Source: Candidatus Poribacteria bacterium (GTDB lineage Bacteria > Poribacteria > WGA-4E > WGA-3G). From it: a stretch of DNA of 64,000 nucleotides. Positions 24,993 through 34,594 of the stretch are shown piece after piece (position 1 is the first letter of the stretch; each line of letters opens with the position of its first letter). The stretch spans positions 27,677 to 91,676 of the forward strand of contig VXPE01000041.1 in assembly GCA_009839745.1 (NCBI GenBank), written 5' to 3'. The notes under the pieces are model-generated. The model saw only the letters and a list, made by a program, of their open reading frames with translations. It was not told the DNA's origin and did not search any database. The translations under genes were made by a program, and so were the position numbers.

Positions 24993-26264
24993 ATGAAAAA
25001 TTCAACGTTTATTACAAGAGTTGTTCTAAAAAACTATAAAAGCATCGCCGCATGCGATGTCCAATTGGGACCTTTGACGTTCCTTGTAGGACGCAACGGT
25101 TCGGGTAAGAGCAATTTCCTTGATGCGTTGCGATTTGTTGCGGATGCGTTGAACTTATCACTTGACCATGCCATACGCGATCGCGGGGGTATCAATGATG
25201 TTCGCCGCCGTTCTCGTGGGCATCCAAACCATTTCAGCATTCGTCTTGAGTTCGCGCTGCCTGAAGGTTCAACGGGGTACTATGCCTTTCGTATTGCTTC
25301 TCGTCCGCTCGGAAATGGACATGACAGGGTACGAGGAGGTTACCGAGTTCAGACAGAAGAATGTAGAATTCAAAATGAGAAACGCCTCACCCCAGAGCAA
25401 TATTTTCGTATTGATGATGGGACTGTGGATACAAGTGTGAATGTAGCACCCGCTGCTGCATCCGATCGACTCTATTTGGTGAACGCTTCTGGATTGCCCG
25501 AATTTAGACCTGTTTATGATGCATTCTCTCGGATGGGGTTTTATAACCTCAATCCTGATATAATCCGTGATCTCCAAGCACCGGATCCTCGTGATGTGCT
25601 CCTTCGCGACGGGAGTAACCTTACGAGTGTCCTCACCCAACTTTCGCCCATTGTGAGAACAGACATTCAGGAGTATCTATCAGCGGTTGTCCCTGGTGTT
25701 CATGCGGTAGGTGTCAAAGATTTTGGAACGAGGGAGACCTTAGAGTTCAGGCAGAGCGTCACAGGGGACAAAAATCCATGGCGGTTTCGTGCAAATAATA
25801 TGTCCGATGGTACCCTCCGCGTGTTAGGAATTCTGGTAGCACTTTTTCAGGGAGATCAGGACGCACAGAAACGCGTGCCACTCGTCGGAATTGAGGAACC
25901 AGAGATCGCGCTTCATCCAGCTGCGGCAGGTGTTCTGCTTGATGGGCTTCGAGACGCTGCCTACAGAAAGCAGGTTATTGTGACCAGCCACAGTCCAGAC
26001 TTGCTTGAGGACAAGCACTTGGATGTAGAATCAATTCTTGCAGTTGAAGCACAGGATGGGAATACAGCAATCGCTCCTGTGGACGAAGTTGGAAGGTCTG
26101 TCGTGCGCGACAAACTGTTTACAATAGGGGAGCTGCTACGTGTAGATCAATTGCAACCGGATGCGGCATCCGTGGTTTCCGCTGAAAAAGCGAAACAACT
26201 CCGTTTGTTCGATTTTGAGAGAAGAAATTCTGGCAAAACGAAAAATAAGGAAAGACGCGGATGA
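24993..26264 (+). CDS. AAA ATPase, OLD/RecF-like (AAA_21)
   Basis: 423 residues. FITRVVLKNYKSIAACDVQL and Walker A GRNGSGKS (33-40) open the ATPase. DGTLRVLGILVALFQGD is the signature region, and GIEEPEIALHPAAAGVLLDG with VIVTSHSPDLLED is the Walker B and H-loop. It has the ABC-type ATPase plan of OLD and SMC-like proteins but no TOPRIM nuclease domain of its own. The next gene supplies a TOPRIM-like protein and overlaps it by the four bases ATGA, so the two should work together. The pair may be an anti-phage module. Confidence 0.85.
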   Translation: MKNSTFITRVVLKNYKSIAACDVQLGPLTFLVGRNGSGKSNFLDALRFVADALNLSLDHAIRDRGGINDVRRRSRGHPNHFSIRLEFALPEGSTGYYAFRIASRPLGNGHDRVRGGYRVQTEECRIQNEKRLTPEQYFRIDDGTVDTSVNVAPAAASDRLYLVNASGLPEFRPVYDAFSRMGFYNLNPDIIRDLQAPDPRDVLLRDGSNLTSVLTQLSPIVRTDIQEYLSAVVPGVHAVGVKDFGTRETLEFRQSVTGDKNPWRFRANNMSDGTLRVLGILVALFQGDQDAQKRVPLVGIEEPEIALHPAAAGVLLDGLRDAAYRKQVIVTSHSPDLLEDKHLDVESILAVEAQDGNTAIAPVDEVGRSVVRDKLFTIGELLRVDQLQPDAASVVSAEKAKQLRLFDFERRNSGKTKNKERRG

Positions 26265-26884
26265 CGGTCAAAATCGGTTGCATTGTCGAAGGACATGGGG
26301 ATGTAGTAGCTGTGCCACTACTGATTCGCCGCATCGCTGCAGAACTTCATCCAGACATGGGGATTGAAACGCCACGCCCGATTCGTGTTCATAGAAATCA
26401 GGTCATTCAAGCGGATAAGCTTGAGCAGAGGGTTGAATTAGCGGCTCGGAGGATTGGTGGACAAGGAGCTATACTTATTATCCTCGACGCTGATGATGAC
26501 TGTCCTGCACAGCTAGGCCCTGAACTGCTTAATCGGGCATCACAAGCCCGCAGCGATCTACCCATTGCCGTTGTGCTGGCAAAATATGAGTTTGAAGCGT
26601 GGTTTCTTGCAGCAGCCGAGTCACTTCGTGGACAAAGAGAGTTAAGAAACAATATCCAGGCTCCAAACGATCCGGAAACAATCCGTGGGGCAAAAGAATG
26701 GTTAAGTCGACAAATGGAAGGAACCAGAAGGTATAGCGAAAGGTTTGACCAGCCCGCGCTTGCAGCATTTTTTGATATGGAGCAGGCACGCCAAGCGGTT
26801 TCGTTCGACAAATGCTATCGGGACATCACGCGCCTCCTTAGCGAATTACGACAAGCAATGGAGGCAACCCATGAAAATGTGTAA
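26261..26884 (+). CDS. DUF4276 family protein, TOPRIM-like partner of the ATPase
   Basis: 207 residues. VKIGCIVEGHGDVVAVPLLI (EGHGD with the invariant Glu) and GAILIILDADDDCP (the DxD part of a TOPRIM fold) are the family's hallmarks, and VLAKYEFEAWFLAAAESLRG is its third block. It would act as the nuclease or effector of the ATPase. I did not find the partner elsewhere in the window. It is translationally coupled to the ATPase, and the sulfatase starts 15 bases after its end. Confidence 0.8.
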   Translation: MTVKIGCIVEGHGDVVAVPLLIRRIAAELHPDMGIETPRPIRVHRNQVIQADKLEQRVELAARRIGGQGAILIILDADDDCPAQLGPELLNRASQARSDLPIAVVLAKYEFEAWFLAAAESLRGQRELRNNIQAPNDPETIRGAKEWLSRQMEGTRRYSERFDQPALAAFFDMEQARQAVSFDKCYRDITRLLSELRQAMEATHENV

Positions 26885-26899
26885 GATGGAGGACCCACT

Positions 26900-28303
26900 A
26901 TGGAAAACAAGCCAAATGTCATCTTTGTTTTAACGGACGACCAAGGACCGTGGGCAGCGGGTTGTTGCGGCAACGATGAAGTCCGAACGCCTTATCTTGA
27001 CCAGTTAGCCGCAGAGGGAACCCGTTTTCCCAACTTCTTCTGCACAAGTCCCGTTTGCTCACCGGCACGCGCAAGTCTTATGACAGGTCGCATCCCGTCA
27101 GCACACGGTGTACACGACTGGATCCGTGACGGAAATATGCCACCAGATCCCGCCCAATACCTCGATGGATTGACCTGTTACACCGATGTGTTAGCCGACA
27201 ATGATTATACCGTCGGGTTGAGCGGCAAATGGCACCTTGGCGATAGTTTAACGCCCCAGCACGGGTTCAGCCACTGGTTCGCTTTGCTTACAGGCGGAAG
27301 CCAGTATAACGATGCAGATATGATCCGAGATGGACAAGTTGAAATGCAACCCGGCTACCTGACCGATGTCATCACTGACGATGCGTTGGACTTTATCTCG
27401 GCGAATCAGGAGGGACCGTTCTATCTCAGCGTCAACTATAACGCGCCGCATACGCCGTTTACGGGACACCCTCAAGACATTGTTGACTCCTATGACGATT
27501 GCCCCTTCAAAACATGTCCACAGGAGGCGTTGCACCCGTGGGCTGTCCAAGGTGCCGCTGTACACATGGGCAACCGCGAGTCGTTGAAAGGCTATTTCGC
27601 AGCGATTACCGCACTTGATTTGAACGTCGGACGTATTTTAGAACGGCTTGCCCAGTTAGGGATCCGTGAGAATACGCTCGTGGTCTTCAGTAGTGACAAC
27701 GGCTACTCGTGCGGACATCACGGATTCTGGCATAAAGGGAACGGAACATTCCCGCTAAATATGTATGAAAACTCTGTAAAAGTCCCCTTCATTATCAGTC
27801 AACCCGGCAGTATTCCGGAAGGTCGCACCAGCGAAGCGATGGTGAGCCAATACGACTTCATGCCGACACTCCTCGATTATCTTGGATGTCCCGATCCGAA
27901 CGACGATATGTCTCCGGGCAGAAGTTTTGTGCCCGCACTCTCTGGGGAAACAAACGACGCGAAAGATGAGATCGTCATCTACGATGAATACGGTCCCGTC
28001 CGCATGATCCGAACACAGGAGTGGAAGTATGTCCATAGGTATCCGTATGGTCCACATGAGTTGTATGACTTGGTAAACGACCCGGATGAACGGAAAAATC
28101 TAATAGATGACAAGTCTCAGAACGCTCGCATCACTGACATGAAACAACAGATGGGTGCATGGTTTCAGCGATACGTCTTACCGGAGTTAGATGGCGCGAG
28201 GTGCTCCGTTACTGGTGGTGGACAGGCAGCAAAAATTGAGGCGGGGCAGTGTGGTGAAGGTGCTTTCCATCCCAGATACGCCCCACCTCGACGGGGTGTG
28301 TAG
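26900..28303 (+). CDS. Sulfatase, C-S-P-A-R type
   Basis: 467 residues. NVIFVLTDDQGPWAAGC opens the alkaline-phosphatase-like fold with the metal Asp pair. C53 in SPVCSPARASLMTG is the residue converted to formylglycine. GKWHLG, FSSDNGYSCG and HHGFWHKGNGTFP complete the active site. The substrate is a sulfate ester, often of sulfated polysaccharide in marine bacteria, but it is unknown here. No signal peptide is seen. Its stop is one base before the next gene. Confidence 0.9.
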   Translation: MENKPNVIFVLTDDQGPWAAGCCGNDEVRTPYLDQLAAEGTRFPNFFCTSPVCSPARASLMTGRIPSAHGVHDWIRDGNMPPDPAQYLDGLTCYTDVLADNDYTVGLSGKWHLGDSLTPQHGFSHWFALLTGGSQYNDADMIRDGQVEMQPGYLTDVITDDALDFISANQEGPFYLSVNYNAPHTPFTGHPQDIVDSYDDCPFKTCPQEALHPWAVQGAAVHMGNRESLKGYFAAITALDLNVGRILERLAQLGIRENTLVVFSSDNGYSCGHHGFWHKGNGTFPLNMYENSVKVPFIISQPGSIPEGRTSEAMVSQYDFMPTLLDYLGCPDPNDDMSPGRSFVPALSGETNDAKDEIVIYDEYGPVRMIRTQEWKYVHRYPYGPHELYDLVNDPDERKNLIDDKSQNARITDMKQQMGAWFQRYVLPELDGARCSVTGGGQAAKIEAGQCGEGAFHPRYAPPRRGV

Positions 28304-28304
28304 A

Positions 28305-29150
28305 ATGACGAGAGCCTTTGCCCCCGGCAACATTTCGTGTGTTTTCAAGGTTATTCCGCACGCCGATGCAACCCGTATGCATTCGCTCGGTATGGGGTTC
28401 ACCGTTAAGGAGGGGATAGAAGTTACCGTCTCTGAGCACCGTGAAACAAATGTGTTGTTTAACGGACAAAGCATCGATTTTCCGACGGTCGGGGCTGTTG
28501 CGGATCGGCTAACCCAGGCGGCAGGCGCGGCAGGTGTGAAGGTAGACCTTACGTCTCCATTACCGCTCGGTTGCGGTTTTGGTCTCAGTGGTGCTGCTTC
28601 GCTCGCAACAGCCTACGCGCTCAATGAACTGCTCCATCTGGGTAAGGATATGGAGACCCTCGCGATGGTAGCACATGTCGCAGAGGTTGAAAATCGCACT
28701 GGATTGGGTGATGTCTGTTCACAATACCATGGGGGGTGCCTCGTCAAGTTAAAAGAAGGTGCCCCGTTGGTTGCCGATAGGTTACCCATAACGGAACAGC
28801 CTATCTATTACCGCTACTTCGGACCGATTCAGACCAGTGAGGTACTCGGAAACAGAGAACAAACAATCCGTATCAATCGCGCAGCCGATGCTGCATTGAG
28901 CGTTTTACAAACGCTTACCAGTGCTGAGCCTAATACCGAACTCTTTAACGCTTGTTTTAGGGTATCAAAGCGGTTTTCAGTGGAGAGCGGCTTGCTCAGT
29001 GATGCCCGTGTGATAGAGACAATCGAACAAATTGAGGCGGAGGGCGGTGTCGCTTCAATGATTATGTTAGGAAACGGTGTTTTCAGCACGCATCCATTTG
29101 AGGCAGCGGTGGAGACAAAACTTGTTCATAATCCAGCGCGTCTTGTATAG
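28305..29150 (+). CDS. GHMP kinase, archaeal pantoate-kinase-like (COG1829)
   Basis: 281 residues. AFAPGNISCVFKV at the start, LPLGCGFGLSGAASLATAYA as the ATP loop and NRTGLGDVCSQYHGG are the markers of the archaeal pantoate kinase group. That enzyme makes phosphopantoate for coenzyme A, with a synthetase as partner, and no such partner is in the window. In bacteria this family is unusual, so another substrate is possible. The start ATG lies one base after the sulfatase stop. A longer frame starting at 28191 would overlap the sulfatase and is rejected. Confidence 0.75.
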   Translation: MTRAFAPGNISCVFKVIPHADATRMHSLGMGFTVKEGIEVTVSEHRETNVLFNGQSIDFPTVGAVADRLTQAAGAAGVKVDLTSPLPLGCGFGLSGAASLATAYALNELLHLGKDMETLAMVAHVAEVENRTGLGDVCSQYHGGCLVKLKEGAPLVADRLPITEQPIYYRYFGPIQTSEVLGNREQTIRINRAADAALSVLQTLTSAEPNTELFNACFRVSKRFSVESGLLSDARVIETIEQIEAEGGVASMIMLGNGVFSTHPFEAAVETKLVHNPARLV

Positions 29151-29189
29151 CCGAATAGCCGTCGGAAACCGGAAAATTAAGCACAAAAA

Positions 29190-29278
29190 CGCAGCCTGCC
29201 ACAACGGCGCAGGCGACTCGAACGCGAAAACCCTAAAGTTACCCACATCGTTATTACTCCGCAAGGTAAAATTAAAAC
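29190..29278 (+). repeat. Leader repeat copy before the secreted GATase-like gene
   Basis: GCAGCCTGC-CACAACGGC-GCAGGCGAC hairpin, then CGTTATTACTCCGCAAGGTA and AAATTAAAAC directly before the ATG at 29279. Confidence 0.8.
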
Positions 29279-31243
29279 ATGGGAATTAAACATAGTATAA
29301 AAATCTTGGTTCTGACTTTTTTTGCGGCATCTATTGCTGTTAGTGCGGTAGAGATTGAGGATGTGACATTCGGATTCGGCGAGGGTTACAGAATAGGCAC
29401 GTGGGCACCTTTAACTGTAACTGTCTGGAATCAAGATGAAGGCACTGTGTTTAGGGGTGAGTTGGTTGTGGAAGTTCGGAACTTTTCTTCGGACATCCCT
29501 ATCGAACGTTACGCTACGTCCCTGCATCTTATTGGGCTCGAACGACAGCAGAAAAATTTCTATGTTTACTGCCCGAAAAACGCTACGCAACTCGTCATCC
29601 GACTTGTCCCCTCTACACCGTCCGAGACGGCAGGGGTACGCAGTCCGGCATCAGGTCTGGTGAAGGATGTACTGTTGCCAACACCCCTTGCCCGCCAAGA
29701 CTATTTTATGCTGGTATTGGCTCCGAGCGGCGACACGTTAAAACGATTTGTTGACAAGAAACAGTTGGCGGTTCCTGGAGACGCACAGGTGCATGTCAAG
29801 TACCTTCCGAATTCGAGGGCGTTGCCGCGCGACTGGATAGGCTACAATGCCGTTGATATACTCGTTGTGCGTGAGATTGGCTTAACCGCACGGCGTATCC
29901 TAAAAGCACAACAGACGGCGATGCTGGATTGGATACAGCGCGGTGGGACGCTTATTGTCTCCGGCGGTAGCAGTTTTAACTACCTACAAGACAGTTTTAT
30001 AGAACCCTTTCTTCCTGTCGAATTAAGGGGTATAAAGAAAACTGATAACTCTTCCGCCGACAGCCATTTTGAGTATATCCAATTTGCACCGAAAGCAGGC
30101 TGCGAGGTTTTAATTGGCACGGCGGAGCAAATTTATGTCGCAAAACGGAAATTTGGAGATGGACAGATTCTCTGTTTTGCGTTTGACTACAATGTTCCTC
30201 CCTTTGGTGTCCATTCCGAAGACAGTGTAGGAGGGGTTTCCAATTCTGATGACGCTCTCGCTGAAACGTTCTGGCACGGGTTACTGAGTCAGCACGGTAA
30301 ATCTCCGCGTCACCTCGCGGACCGATACGCGCTTGCCCTCCAACATGAAGCGGAAATTCATAAGTACTTTCTATCGGAGATGTCTACCCGGGTGCCGCTC
30401 ATTAAACTGTTGGCGATACTTCTGCCAATATACCTGCTGAGCTTTGGTGGGTTCTTGTTGTATTTCGGGAGGTCGAAGCAAAAATCACGCACGTATTGGA
30501 TAGGCGGAAGCCTCTTCGTTCTGCTTTCGGTAATTGCGGTTGCATCGGCGCAAACTGTCTGGTTTCCGAACACCGTCACAGCGGACAGGTTGTCAATTTT
30601 ATCGGTTTATCCTGAACGGCAGCGCACACACTTACTGAGTTATGTTTCCCTAAGAGCCGCATCGCGTGCCGAAACATCTATTGACCTTGCCCACGGAACA
30701 TTCGTGCGTCATCCAGGGGTTGAGGTGTCAAAGGGTGAATTCTTTGAAAAAATTGGGACATTGATTCAAGATTCACGCGTTCAACTGCAAGATTTATCGG
30801 TGGAGCCGTGGCATCCAACGACGTATGTGGAAGAGAAATTTTTGACGATGGATACCCAGAAACTTCCGCCCACCCTTGAAAACACGTGGCGTGTTGCGGG
30901 AAAAGAGATGATTTACTTAGGGAGCGTCTCACTAAGAGAAGCATCGGGGTTGGAAATCAATCCTACATTCGATCCTTCAATGGCGGGACTTCGGTTGCGA
31001 GTGACACCAAAAATGCCGCCTGATGAGGCGTTGGATGGTGCCCGAAAGACGTTTGCGCGAATCCTACAGCGAGATTACGTGCTGCGGTATCTGGAGACAG
31101 AGGCGAACCTGAATCCTCCACCCTACTTTATCGGGTGGGTTTCTCAGGAGTACGGACGAGGTAACCTCGCCCCTACGATAGCAGACGAGAATATTGACAC
31201 AAACGATGAAACCTTAGTAATTTTTCGTCCGGGTGCTTTTTAA
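29279..31243 (+). CDS. Secreted/membrane protein with GATase-like domain
   Basis: 654 residues. A signal peptide (about 1-22) is followed by a beta-rich region (GTWAPLTVTVWNQDEGTVFR), then a glutamine-amidotransferase-like part (AMLDWIQRGGTLIVSGGSSF), two TM helices (LLAILLPIYLLSFGGFLLYF and WIGGSLFVLLSVIAVASAQT) and a last beta domain. The plan resembles large membrane-associated proteins linked to gliding-type ABC systems. No catalytic triad was seen, so a binding role is likely. Near the C-terminus, YGRGNLAPT is the translation of a CGAGGT-CCTCGCCC repeat. Confidence 0.6.
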   Translation: MGIKHSIKILVLTFFAASIAVSAVEIEDVTFGFGEGYRIGTWAPLTVTVWNQDEGTVFRGELVVEVRNFSSDIPIERYATSLHLIGLERQQKNFYVYCPKNATQLVIRLVPSTPSETAGVRSPASGLVKDVLLPTPLARQDYFMLVLAPSGDTLKRFVDKKQLAVPGDAQVHVKYLPNSRALPRDWIGYNAVDILVVREIGLTARRILKAQQTAMLDWIQRGGTLIVSGGSSFNYLQDSFIEPFLPVELRGIKKTDNSSADSHFEYIQFAPKAGCEVLIGTAEQIYVAKRKFGDGQILCFAFDYNVPPFGVHSEDSVGGVSNSDDALAETFWHGLLSQHGKSPRHLADRYALALQHEAEIHKYFLSEMSTRVPLIKLLAILLPIYLLSFGGFLLYFGRSKQKSRTYWIGGSLFVLLSVIAVASAQTVWFPNTVTADRLSILSVYPERQRTHLLSYVSLRAASRAETSIDLAHGTFVRHPGVEVSKGEFFEKIGTLIQDSRVQLQDLSVEPWHPTTYVEEKFLTMDTQKLPPTLENTWRVAGKEMIYLGSVSLREASGLEINPTFDPSMAGLRLRVTPKMPPDEALDGARKTFARILQRDYVLRYLETEANLNPPPYFIGWVSQEYGRGNLAPTIADENIDTNDETLVIFRPGAF

Positions 31244-31251
31244 TTTGTGAA

Positions 31252-31291
31252 CTCAAGGAATAATTAAAAATCCGTAAGGTAAAATTAAAAA
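31252..31291 (+). repeat. Leader repeat tails before the sugar kinase
   Basis: Two decayed tails in tandem (CAAGGAATAATTAAAA and CCGTAAGGTAAAATTAAAA) end at the ATG of the sugar kinase. Confidence 0.75.
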
Positions 31292-32218
31292 ATGGATGTG
31301 CTATCGCTCGGCATTTATGTCGTTGATGTGTTGGGACGACCCATAGATGAGTTTCCTGAAAAGGGGAAATTAGTCCTCTTTGATGAACTCGAAATCCATA
31401 CAGGCGGCTGTGCGAACAACACGGCTATTGCGCTCACGCGCTTAGGTCTCTCTGCTGGCGCGATGGGTAAGGTTGGCACTGATGCGTTTGGCGACTTGAT
31501 TCTGCAAAAGCTCAGGGATAACGGGGTCGATACAGTGGGCATGCAACAGGATCCGGGTTCCAGCACTTCCTTTACGTTCGTCGCAGTTGCCTCCGATGGC
31601 GAACGAACTTTCTACCACTACATCGGTGCCAATGGCGAACTCTGTGAGGCAGACCTTGATTGGGAAGTTATCAAAAGTGCCAAAATTTTGCACATCGCTG
31701 GGGCACTCGTCATGCCACGTTTTGATGGCGCACCGATGGCGAACGTCCTTCAAAAAGCAAAAACTTTGGGAATAACCACCTCACTCGATACAGCGTATGA
31801 CGCCACAGGGAAGTGGATGGAGACACTCGAACCCTGCCTACCTTACGTGGATATGTTTATGCCAAGCATCGTCGAAGCGGAACATCTCACCGGTCTATCT
31901 GATGCTCGCGAAATCGCTCAATTTTTACGGCGTAGCTACGGTATCCACACAATTGCTATTAAAATGGGTGAAGACGGCAGTTACGTCTCCACGCCAGAGA
32001 GGGAGCATTTTGCGACAGCGTATCCGGTGACCGCTGTTGATGCAACAGGGGCAGGGGACGCTTACGTCGCCGGTTTCCTCGCGGGGACTCTCATGGGTTG
32101 GGACCTAAAAGCGACAGCGGAATTGGCTTCCGCAACCGGTGCCGCTTGTGTTACTGCCATCGGCACGACTGCCGGCATCCAAAATCTTGAAGAGACCCTG
32201 AAAATCTGTCAGGCGTGA
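31292..32218 (+). CDS. PfkB-family sugar kinase
   Basis: 308 residues. GGCANNTAIALTRLGL (38-53) is the first PfkB motif. DATGAGDAYVAGFLAG near residue 252 is the second, with the catalytic Asp and the anion hole. It phosphorylates a sugar or nucleoside with ATP, and the substrate is unknown. It lies after the secreted protein, with a repeat copy between, and 18 bases before the ABC ATPase. Confidence 0.9.
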   Translation: MDVLSLGIYVVDVLGRPIDEFPEKGKLVLFDELEIHTGGCANNTAIALTRLGLSAGAMGKVGTDAFGDLILQKLRDNGVDTVGMQQDPGSSTSFTFVAVASDGERTFYHYIGANGELCEADLDWEVIKSAKILHIAGALVMPRFDGAPMANVLQKAKTLGITTSLDTAYDATGKWMETLEPCLPYVDMFMPSIVEAEHLTGLSDAREIAQFLRRSYGIHTIAIKMGEDGSYVSTPEREHFATAYPVTAVDATGAGDAYVAGFLAGTLMGWDLKATAELASATGAACVTAIGTTAGIQNLEETLKICQA

Positions 32219-32236
32219 ATCCCACACAGAAAAAAT

Positions 32237-33202
32237 ATGAACAATACAGCAATTGTGCAAACGGAAAATCTATCCAAATGGTATGGCGAGGTAATGGGGG
32301 TAAACGATGTAACCCTCACAATTTATCCCGGAATAACTGGCTTGCTGGGTCCGAATGGGGCGGGAAAAACGAGTTTGATTAAGCTCATGACCGGGCAACT
32401 CAAACCCAACCAAGGCGAAGTCAGCGTGCTGAACCAGCCCGTATGGAATAACCCGGAACTCACGAGACGGGTCGGCTACTGCCCAGATATAGAATTGGCG
32501 TATCAATTCATGACGGGCTTTGAGTTTATCACTTTCTTTGCCACGTTGAGCGGGTCCGATAAATCAGAGGTTGAATCTCGGAGTCTACGCGTTCTTGAAA
32601 CAGTGGATATGCTACCCGCAAAGGATCGTCCTATCGCCTCTTATAGTAAGGGGATGCGGCAGCGTGTCAAACTTGCACAGGCGTTGGTCCATGACCCGGA
32701 ACTCCTTTTTCTTGACGAGCCGCTTACCGGCTTAGATCCGAATGGGAGACGACATGTTATTACGCTGCTACAGGAACTCGCTGCGCAGGAGATTAGCATC
32801 ATCGTTTCGAGCCATATCCTGTATGAGATTGAAGCGTTAACAGAAACGATCCTACTCATCCATCAAGGGCGTATTCTCGCAGAAGGCACCATCTCCGACA
32901 TCCGCGAACTCATTGACGAACACCCACACAAAGTCTATTTGAGCACAGATGAACCGCGCCGTTTGGCGCAGGTCTGCCTCCCGTTTGAGGATATTCTGAG
33001 CGTTACCTTTGTTGATGGCGATGGTCCTGTCAGTGAATCACAAGCAGAAAAAGAATCAGGCGATATTATCATAGAAACCGCCAAACCCGATGCATTCTAC
33101 GCACGGCTCCCTGAACTTCTCATCGAGAACGAATTGAATGTCTCCCAACTCTATTCACCTGATGATAACCTTTCCTCTGTGTTTAAATATCTCGTTGGGT
33201 AG
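32237..33202 (+). CDS. ABC-2-type transporter ATPase
   Basis: 321 residues. GLLGPNGAGKTSLIKLMTG is Walker A, YSKGMRQRVKLAQALVHDPE the signature and LLFLDEPLTGLDPNGRR Walker B. The C-terminal extension (residues 240-321) is typical of ABC-2-type and gliding-type systems. No membrane subunit follows: the next gene, tgt, is on the opposite strand. The partner permease must be elsewhere or lost. Confidence 0.9.
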   Translation: MNNTAIVQTENLSKWYGEVMGVNDVTLTIYPGITGLLGPNGAGKTSLIKLMTGQLKPNQGEVSVLNQPVWNNPELTRRVGYCPDIELAYQFMTGFEFITFFATLSGSDKSEVESRSLRVLETVDMLPAKDRPIASYSKGMRQRVKLAQALVHDPELLFLDEPLTGLDPNGRRHVITLLQELAAQEISIIVSSHILYEIEALTETILLIHQGRILAEGTISDIRELIDEHPHKVYLSTDEPRRLAQVCLPFEDILSVTFVDGDGPVSESQAEKESGDIIIETAKPDAFYARLPELLIENELNVSQLYSPDDNLSSVFKYLVG

Positions 33203-33230
33203 CCTATGCGATAGATTGTTATGCGCAAGC

Positions 33231-34590
<1,360 letters not shown>

Positions 34591-34594
34591 CCAG

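Noticed and set aside
28191-28304. Longer N-terminus for the GHMP kinase
   Set aside because: It overlaps the end of the sulfatase and encodes residues unlike the family.
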